Positions 6,203 to 11,582 of a stretch of DNA of 11,582 bases are shown piece after piece (the first letter of the stretch is position 1; every line of letters starts with the position of its first letter). This DNA comes from WLMZ01 sp039920665. Lineage in GTDB: Bacteria; Actinomycetota; Acidimicrobiia; Acidimicrobiales; Ilumatobacteraceae. Location: the NCBI GenBank assembly GCA_039920665.1, contig JBDSDH010000195.1, forward strand, positions 1 through 11,582. The letters run 5' to 3'. The notes under the pieces were generated by a model. It did not search any database, was not told the origin of the DNA, and saw nothing but the letters and a program-made list of their open reading frames with translations. A program made the position numbers and the translations under genes.

Positions 6203-7555
6203 TCATGGTGTGCCTGCGAGTGCGGCGACCGCTGTGCGGGAGAGCTCGATGTATTGCTTGAGCTGCGCGTCGAGGAACGTGATGTTCGGGTCGGCGGGTG
6301 CGTAGGCCCATTCGTAGACCCGGATCCAGCAGATGAACGCGCCGCAGGAATATTTTGCGGCGCGTGTCGCGGTGGAGCTGTCGATGCGCGGGTCGTTCGT
6401 TCCGCTGGTGCTGAATGTTCCACCGTCGCTGGTGACGCTGTCTCCGAGCTCGGGGGTCGGGGCACCGGCGGGTGGGAGAGCATCGAGGATGGCGGCTCGG
6501 GCGGGGTCGACGACGAAGATGGTGTACGAGATCCTCCTCGTCGACGCTGGGGGGGCCAGCGGGGGGTGGATCTCCAGCGAGCCCTCGCAGCCGATGTAAT
6601 CGGTCGTGTCGAGATCGGGTTCGTCGTTCGGCAGACGCAGCGCGGACACGTTGAACGCAGCCAGGATCTCATCGATCGGGGCGCGCATGTCTGCGCAGGT
6701 TGGTCGGTTCGGTAGCGTGCTCGCCCCGCCGGCGTGGAGGGTGCCGGCCGCGCCCGGAGCGAGTGCGTTGGTGATGGTGACGATGGAGTCAACGAGGTGA
6801 GCTGTGACCGGGCCGCTGTACGCTGCGCCGTCTTCGAGGTACAGCCAGCATCCGCCACCAGCACACGGGAGAAACGTTGCTCGGCGAGCGCTGGAGGAGT
6901 ACTTGCCGTTGGTCTCGTCGACCGCGGTCCAAGTCCCTGCAGGGATTCGTGAGTCATCCACCGGCGTGTAGCTGGCAGGATCGGTGTACGGGCTGGATCC
7001 TTCGGTCAGCATCGATGGTGGCGCGCCGGCGGGAAACGACCAGATCTCGAACGAGTACGAGTGGGTGTCAAACGGTGCGTCGATTGCAGCGAGCACATTG
7101 CCATAGCACTTGGTGTAGTCGTGGCCGGCAGCAGCGTCGACACCTTCTTCCCCCGCCGGGAAGGGCATCGGACCAGTCACGAGCGACACTGCGGCCAGCA
7201 GGACGGTGCAGCCCGGCGGTGGTGAGGGAGGCGGAACCGGCAGCACGGCGAGATCGACCACATCTGGCGGGGTCGGCGGGTCGATCACCGGCAGCGCTAC
7301 GTCTGTTGTCGTTGTCGTTGTTGATGTTTCGCTGGCGAGGGTGACGACGGGGCCGGTCGTCAGGTAGGGGTCTGGGGGGGAGGTGGTCGTGGTCGGGAAA
7401 TTGAACGTGGGTAGCGTGAACGCCGGCGGCACATAAGTGCTGGTCTTGGAGTCGCAGGCGACGAGCGCAATGACGCCGACCGCGACTACCGCGCCGGCGA
7501 TGATTCGTCGCCGGGTCGACGCGCCCGCCGCACGGTGTATCGATGGGGCAGGCAT
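6203..7555 (-). CDS. Predicted lipoprotein with a duplicated four-cysteine domain
   Basis: This 450-residue protein has a signal with basic STRRR (13-17), a hydrophobic stretch 18-33 and lipobox Cys34 in ALVAC. A Thr/Pro-rich tether (about 38-114) includes a run of six threonines and PPPSPPP. Two copies of one unrecognised domain follow. Copy A has Cys116, Cys150, Cys231 and Cys236; copy B has Cys287, Cys323, Cys404 and Cys409. The second-to-third spacing is 81 residues in both, the third-to-fourth is 5 in both, and Trp follows the last Cys in both (GGGCWLY, AFICWIR). Further matches are SYSFEIWSFPA with ISYTIFVVDPA, and DSRIP with DPRID. The ATG at 7555 shares its A with the TGA of the gene before, which suggests translational coupling. 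A GTG three codons earlier is possible. No ribosome binding site is visible. Function unknown; disulfide-stabilised and membrane-anchored outside the cell by inference. Confidence 0.85.
   Translation of the reverse strand: MPAPSIHRAAGASTRRRIIAGAVVAVGVIALVACDSKTSTYVPPAFTLPTFNFPTTTTSPPDPYLTTGPVVTLASETSTTTTTTDVALPVIDPPTPPDVVDLAVLPVPPPSPPPGCTVLLAAVSLVTGPMPFPAGEEGVDAAAGHDYTKCYGNVLAAIDAPFDTHSYSFEIWSFPAGAPPSMLTEGSSPYTDPASYTPVDDSRIPAGTWTAVDETNGKYSSSARRATFLPCAGGGCWLYLEDGAAYSGPVTAHLVDSIVTITNALAPGAAGTLHAGGASTLPNRPTCADMRAPIDEILAAFNVSALRLPNDEPDLDTTDYIGCEGSLEIHPPLAPPASTRRISYTIFVVDPARAAILDALPPAGAPTPELGDSVTSDGGTFSTSGTNDPRIDSSTATRAAKYSCGAFICWIRVYEWAYAPADPNITFLDAQLKQYIELSRTAVAALAGTP
7304..7323 (-). repeat. Imperfect trinucleotide tract encoding poly-threonine
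   Basis: The + strand reads as alternating GTT and GTC triplets, which on the - strand are ACA/ACG/GAC-type units and in frame encode the threonine run near residues 79-84 of the duplicated-domain lipoprotein. It sits in the unstructured tether. Length changes here would be tolerated, so the tract could vary between strains. Confidence 0.4.
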
Positions 7556-8823
7556 CAGTTGCACGTGAACGGGTTGCCGCTGACATCGACGACCAGATCA
7601 CAGCGTCCGGAGAGCCCCGTTGTATTGCCATTGACCGTGGAGGCGACAAGCCTGACCAAAGATCCCCCGGCGCCCACGCTGGGACCGGCGGTGGAGTAGA
7701 TCCACGAGTTCCGCACGACCACGATGTTGCCGAAGAAGCCGGCATACACGGCGTAACTCCCGGTGATGTTGATGTATACGTTGAGCGCATCGAGGTGAGG
7801 TTGTACGGAACCGGTGAGGTACAGCCCGAATCCACCCGAAAATGGTGATGCGTTGGCCGCGGTGATCGTCGTGTCCACGATGGACATCGCGGCGGTTACG
7901 TTCGTCAGCGAAACGCCGATCGGCCCGTTGCCTCCTCCACTGTTCGTGACTGTCAGGTTGCGCAACTCGGAATGCACCGGTCCGCTCGCGGCGATGGTGG
8001 CGCTGGTCAACGTCGCCGCGCAGTTGCAGATGATGGTGGTGACATCCTGGCCGGATCCTTGGAGATCGACGTAGTCCTTCAAATCGATCGTGCTCCATTC
8101 GACGTAGGTGCCCGGACCGACCATGACCAGGTAACGATGACCGGGCCCGTTGTCAGTGATCGATGCAAGTGCTTGGCGCACCGAGGTGTACTGACCGCCC
8201 GAAGTGGCAACCCAGATCACACTGGCCACGGCCGGTCCCGCAGGACCGGGCGGGCCTACCGGGCCGGCCGGACCGGTGCCTCCGCTCGACGCCGGCAGGT
8301 AGTAACCGACGACATCGACCGCCAGGTGCACAGTGCCGGCGTGGTTGTAGAAGCTCAGCGTGCCCGTGGTCGACACGGCGGCGGTGACTGCGTTCGGTGT
8401 CGGTGCCTGCCCGGCCACCCAGTTGAGCGACGAGGCGAGCGGGCGTGCGCTACCCCCGGGAAAGACCGTTAGGTAGGACTCTGCAGTCGGGGACACAGCC
8501 ACGACGTTCATCGAGACTGCGTTGGCCCCAACCGGTAACGCACAGTTCCCGCGCACACCCCAGACGTCGGCGGTGAACGTTTCATCCGAGCCCAAGGGCA
8601 CCATGCGTGCCCCGACTCCGTCCGGCGACGGACGGGTGTCGAAGATGCGGCAGGGGGCGATTGCAACGAAGCTGGATGCCGTCCCAGTGTCGGCAGCCGA
8701 CGCGCGTAGCGACATGCCGCCGAGCACCAAGATCCCGACGATCAACAGTGCTGGCGTGCGAGGACGCGTTGTTCGCCGGCTGATCCAGAGCTTCCATCGT
8801 TGCGTTGACGGATGGTTCGACAT
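7555..8823 (-). CDS. Secreted surface protein: beta-sandwich module, collagen-like linker, parallel beta-helix
   Basis: This 422-residue protein has a signal peptide: basic RRTTRPR (16-22), hydrophobic ALLIVGILVLGG (25-36) and likely cleavage after Ala-Ser-Ala (41-43). Residues 50-175 are a module common in actinobacterial exported proteins, running from FVAIAPCRIFDTRP to LAVDVVGYY, with a possible Cys58-Cys94 disulfide. Five Gly-X-Y triplets follow (184-198), a short collagen-like linker. From 202 the chain looks like a pectate-lyase-type right-handed beta-helix: YTSVRQALASI, VGPGTYVEWSTIDL and VDLQGSGQDVTTI, then short repeating strands to the C-terminus, which closes with a Cys408/Cys421 pair. 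No catalytic residues stand out, so binding or structure is as likely as polysaccharide cleavage. The ATG at 8823 has GGGAG six bases upstream; an in-frame GTG at 8868 adds 15 residues unlike a signal. First gene of the exported-protein operon. Confidence 0.85.
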   Translation of the reverse strand: MSNHPSTQRWKLWISRRTTRPRTPALLIVGILVLGGMSLRASAADTGTASSFVAIAPCRIFDTRPSPDGVGARMVPLGSDETFTADVWGVRGNCALPVGANAVSMNVVAVSPTAESYLTVFPGGSARPLASSLNWVAGQAPTPNAVTAAVSTTGTLSFYNHAGTVHLAVDVVGYYLPASSGGTGPAGPVGPPGPAGPAVASVIWVATSGGQYTSVRQALASITDNGPGHRYLVMVGPGTYVEWSTIDLKDYVDLQGSGQDVTTIICNCAATLTSATIAASGPVHSELRNLTVTNSGGGNGPIGVSLTNVTAAMSIVDTTITAANASPFSGGFGLYLTGSVQPHLDALNVYINITGSYAVYAGFFGNIVVVRNSWIYSTAGPSVGAGGSLVRLVASTVNGNTTGLSGRCDLVVDVSGNPFTCN

Positions 8824-8829
8824 TGGTGT

Positions 8830-8834
8830 CTCCC
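8830..8834 (-). promoter_or_regulatory. Ribosome binding site of the beta-helix protein gene
   Basis: On the - strand this reads GGGAG, six bases before the ATG at 8823. It favours that ATG over the in-frame GTG at 8868. Confidence 0.55.
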
Positions 8835-8887
8835 GAAGGTGTCGTGGTTCCGGACAAGCCAGACCCACAGGGAGCGTGTTCGATTTC

Positions 8888-8906
8888 CGTCAGCGCAACG
8901 TCAGCG
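8888..8906 (-). promoter_or_regulatory. Candidate SARP-type operator: octamer direct repeat with 11-base period
   Basis: CGTCAGCG (CGCTGACG in operon orientation) occurs perfectly at 8888-8895 and 8899-8906, exactly 11 bases apart. A 7/8 copy, AGTCAGCG, lies at 8919-8926 over the regulator's stop codon, but 20 bases away. SARP/BTAD activators such as ActII-ORF4 and DnrI bind heptamer direct repeats with an 11-base period near -35. A candidate -10 (CACGCT, 8873-8878) lies nine bases past the last repeat in operon orientation. The site is 65 bases upstream of the first operon start and just after the BTAD regulator gene. The unit differs from the published TCGAG type, so the assignment rests on geometry and context. 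Confidence 0.45.
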
Positions 8907-8920
8907 ACGTCCTAGAGCAG

Positions 8921-11582
8921 TCAGCGAGTCACCAAGTCGTCGTACCATCTGGTTGCTGTCCGCGTTTCGAGTCCGAGTTCGGCCAGCATGTTCCGGCAGG
9001 CGTCGAACGCGTTTCTCGCGGTGCTCAGATCTCCGCCGGCGACGTGGGTGCGTACGAGCAGACGATGTGCAGGTTCGCAGTAGAAGTCGGCGATGAGTGC
9101 ACGCTCCGCGGCCCGACGTGCATTGGCGACGTCGCCGGCGCTGAGCCACAGTTCGCCCGCTCGGAGTGCGGCGGCGATGTAGCGTGAGCGCACGACGTTG
9201 CGGACCGGTTCAGCCCATGGCGAATAGGTGGCGTCGGCGAACGGCGACCCGCGCCACAATGGCAGTAGCCGGTCGTAGTGTGCCAATGCTGCGTGGACGT
9301 CGGTCGATCGTTCGGCTGTCTCGGCGAGGTCGAGGTGATCTTCTAACGTCCACAGGTCGACTGCAATTCTGCCGTCCGCGACCAACGAGAGCCAATCCTT
9401 GGTTGCGTGCACGTAGGTGGGTCGTTGCCCAGATGAACGGTCCGGTTCGAAGACCTGATTGAGGTAGTTCAATGTGACGCGGAGATTGTGGGCCCCGTCA
9501 GAAGTGTTCGGCCACAGGTGCTCGGCGGCCACTTCGCGGCGCACCGTTCTGAATGCGACGAGATAGTTGAGCAGCTCGCGTACGCGTGCCCGGCGAAGGT
9601 GAGGAGATTCGACGGCCTCGGCGTCCCGCTTCACAATGAGTGGACCGAGAACTGACACCACGAGTTGCGAAGCACGGTGCTCGCCAACGGACCCAGCGGA
9701 AGCGAGCAGTTCGACGGGTGGGTGATTGCTCGACGACATGCCGGCTGCCACGAGTTCTGCGGCCCAACGTCTGGGCACGTGGGCCCTGACGACGCCGGCC
9801 GTGGGCCAGCTCATCGATCCAACGACCGACCGATCTCCGGCGCGAAGTGCGATGATCGCGTTCGTCAGATCGCCCACGACTGCGTGCGTGCCGGCACCCG
9901 GGTCATCGGCCGAGGCGGTCGCCAGTTCAGGAAGCAGTACCTGGATCACGACCATCATCGCCCGGTCTCGCCAATACCATCCGCCCGGGGTGCCGAGCGC
10001 CGATGCGCCATGTGCGGCGACCGGGCGCAGCACTGCTGCCGCCGTTTCGTCGTCGCTTTCCTCGATCGCGATAGCGACGAGCGCGATTGTTTCTAGGACC
10101 GTCGCCAGAGGGTTCGGGATGGATTTCACGGCGGCCGCCAGAGTGAGAAACGTTCGAGCGACTTCCACGTCCCCGAGCCATGCCGTTCGTGCGGCGGCCT
10201 CTAGTGCGGCCTCCCGAACGAGGAAGCCGTTTCGGGTGGTGGACACCATGTGGTAGTGACGTCTCAACTCCTCAGCAACGCGATCGACGTCTCCTTCGAG
10301 CCACTCGATTCGTAGCCGCGCGATGCCCACTTGCGGATCTATTGGACCGGGCCCGGTTGCGATCTGATCGAGGTCGTGATGGGCCCCTGCGAGGTCACCG
10401 TCACGCCGGTGCGCGACGCTGCGGAGCCATTGCACCGACGGAAGCCACCCGCGATCGGACCGTTCGTCGATGCCGGCGAGCGCCTGCCGCACACCCGCCG
10501 AGTCGCCGGCCTGATGAGCAATGAGCGCGAGGCCGATCGCAGCCAATGTCTCGGCCCGCTCGACGCCTTCTGCGACGAGTTCCATCACGCGCCCATACAG
10601 CTCGACCAACGAGCCCATATCGTCCGCCCAGTAATGGATCACGCCTTCCCGTGAGATCGCAGCGAGCTCGCCTTGCGCATTTCCGAGGGCGCGAAACCTT
10701 GCCGCTGATTCGCTCAGTCGACGCGTGGCGAGGATCGGATCGCGGTCTTGGAGATCGATTCCTTCGGCCAGAAGCGCCGACGGCGAGCTGCGACGGGCCG
10801 CTGGCAACAGGCGGTACCAATGTCCGAACTGAACGGGTTCCGCAACGGAAGCGTCGAGCTGTCCGCCGAGCGGCGAGGTGCCGAACGTCGCTGCGGCCTC
10901 CGCCTCGAGAATGACGTCGGAAAGCTCATCCCACGCATCCGCTTCAGCGAGAAGGTTCATCGCCGACGAGAACCGACCGCGACGCCGATGTACCATCGCC
11001 GCGTCGAGCATCGTGCGGTGGACGTCATCCGCAGAAATGATGCGCCGCAGCGCGGGCTGCCACAACGAGTGCAGGGTCGCAGAACCGTCACGCGTCCTGC
11101 TGACCAAGGGCACCCCGCCAACGATGTCTTCGACTACGACACCCGACCCGGCGATCGCTGCGGCGATTTCGTCGTCGCCACCTCCGCACGCCGAGAATCG
11201 AGCAAGCCATCCAGATCGTTCAGAACCCCGACGGTTGAGCACCTCCTCCCAGAGGAAGTCGACCAATACTTCACTGCCCGCGCTCGCCACCAGTTCGGCC
11301 AAGGCTGGCCATCCGCCGGTCGCGTCCATGAGCTGCAGCGGCACACCACGGTGGCGAGCGAAATCCTGCAGCTCCGCCCTGGCGAATACCAGATCCTTCT
11401 CGGTCAACCGCATCACGTGACCCGCCGCAGTGAGCCGAGCCAGAGAAACGGGTACAGCGTCGCGGGACACCAGCACGACGTGAACGTTCGCAGACATCTC
11501 CGTCACGAGCCTGTCCAACCAAATCCCGCCATCCGATCTCGCGGCCACCTCATGCACGTCGTCGAACACGATGCACACGGGT
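8921..11582 (-). CDS. STAND ATPase / helical-repeat regulator with C-terminal winged helix and BTAD domain (5' part outside the window)
   Basis: The frame is open to the right edge, so the N-terminus, including the P-loop, is missing; 886 residues are visible. Numbering from 11578, the fragment begins at the Walker B strand, CIVFDDVHEV (2-11), then VVLVSRDAVPVSLARL and a GGWPALAELV segment, as in MalT/LAL-type STAND ATPases. Residues about 190-600 are helical and TPR-like. A winged-helix DNA-binding domain (about 640-735) contains LRRARVRELLNYLVAF, HLWPNTSDGAHNLRVTLNYL and a wing ending in RIAVDLWTLE. The BTAD domain (about 741-882) runs from LAHYDRLLPLWRGSPF to RNAFDACRNMLAELGLETRT. In AfsR-type SARPs the winged helix and BTAD come first; here they take the C-terminal place that LuxR HTH holds in MalT. 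The likely role is an ATP-dependent, ligand-gated activator, probably of the adjacent operon on the same strand. Confidence 0.88.
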   Translation of the reverse strand, partial: PVCIVFDDVHEVAARSDGGIWLDRLVTEMSANVHVVLVSRDAVPVSLARLTAAGHVMRLTEKDLVFARAELQDFARHRGVPLQLMDATGGWPALAELVASAGSEVLVDFLWEEVLNRRGSERSGWLARFSACGGGDDEIAAAIAGSGVVVEDIVGGVPLVSRTRDGSATLHSLWQPALRRIISADDVHRTMLDAAMVHRRRGRFSSAMNLLAEADAWDELSDVILEAEAAATFGTSPLGGQLDASVAEPVQFGHWYRLLPAARRSSPSALLAEGIDLQDRDPILATRRLSESAARFRALGNAQGELAAISREGVIHYWADDMGSLVELYGRVMELVAEGVERAETLAAIGLALIAHQAGDSAGVRQALAGIDERSDRGWLPSVQWLRSVAHRRDGDLAGAHHDLDQIATGPGPIDPQVGIARLRIEWLEGDVDRVAEELRRHYHMVSTTRNGFLVREAALEAAARTAWLGDVEVARTFLTLAAAVKSIPNPLATVLETIALVAIAIEESDDETAAAVLRPVAAHGASALGTPGGWYWRDRAMMVVIQVLLPELATASADDPGAGTHAVVGDLTNAIIALRAGDRSVVGSMSWPTAGVVRAHVPRRWAAELVAAGMSSSNHPPVELLASAGSVGEHRASQLVVSVLGPLIVKRDAEAVESPHLRRARVRELLNYLVAFRTVRREVAAEHLWPNTSDGAHNLRVTLNYLNQVFEPDRSSGQRPTYVHATKDWLSLVADGRIAVDLWTLEDHLDLAETAERSTDVHAALAHYDRLLPLWRGSPFADATYSPWAEPVRNVVRSRYIAAALRAGELWLSAGDVANARRAAERALIADFYCEPAHRLLVRTHVAGGDLSTARNAFDACRNMLAELGLETRTATRWYDDLVTR

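Noticed and set aside
6103..6957. Upstream extension of the 296-residue lipoprotein frame by 285 codons
   Set aside because: It overlaps the duplicated-domain lipoprotein gene in another frame, is low-complexity Ser/Thr/Pro/Arg sequence, and the GGAGGT site plus signal peptide fix the start at 6102.
8230..8274. GC-rich, partly palindromic repeats that might be a structural or recombination element
   Set aside because: They are explained by the codons for Gly-Pro-X triplets in the collagen-like linker.

Overview
The window is GC-rich, densely coded chromosomal DNA of an actinobacterium. The basis is the high G+C with G/C-biased third codon positions, a BTAD-type (SARP-like) regulator, macrolide-type glycosyltransferases, GTG starts, and starts lying 6-7 bases behind TANNNT-like hexamers with no ribosome binding site. 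The surface module in the beta-helix protein (FDTR near its start, DVVGYY at its end) fits Actinomycetota. An Acidimicrobiia-like source is my guess and is not proven by the sequence. I see no tRNA, rRNA, insertion sequence or CRISPR array.

Layout. The left third (about 62-4100) reads on the + strand: a VOC/glyoxalase-fold protein, a RimJ/RimL-type GNAT acetyltransferase, then two tandem paralogous GT-B glycosyltransferases of the macrolide (MGT/EryCIII-like) type. Three of these four genes have a candidate leaderless promoter directly before the start codon, so they look like separately transcribed units. A strong hairpin follows the second glycosyltransferase.

The right two thirds (11582-4310) read on the - strand and converge on the first block. 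From the right edge there is the 3' portion of a large regulator: a MalT-type STAND ATPase remnant, a helical repeat region, and then a winged helix plus BTAD domain at the C-terminus. After a 97-base gap comes a tightly packed set of four exported proteins. These are a signal-peptide protein with a surface module, a short collagen-like linker and a beta-helix, followed by three lipoproteins of unrecognised function. Gaps inside the set are -1, 100 and 32 bases, and three of the four starts have clear Shine-Dalgarno sequences. A second hairpin closes the block.

How the parts may work together. The gap between the regulator and the exported-protein set carries a perfect 8-base direct repeat at an 11-base period. 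That is the geometry bound by SARP-type activators, so the simplest reading is that the regulator controls the set next to it. I recognise no described system in the set. An envelope-anchored surface assembly under BTAD/STAND control is the best candidate here for something undescribed. The glycosyltransferases have no aglycone or sugar biosynthesis genes beside them in this window, so their acceptor cannot be named.
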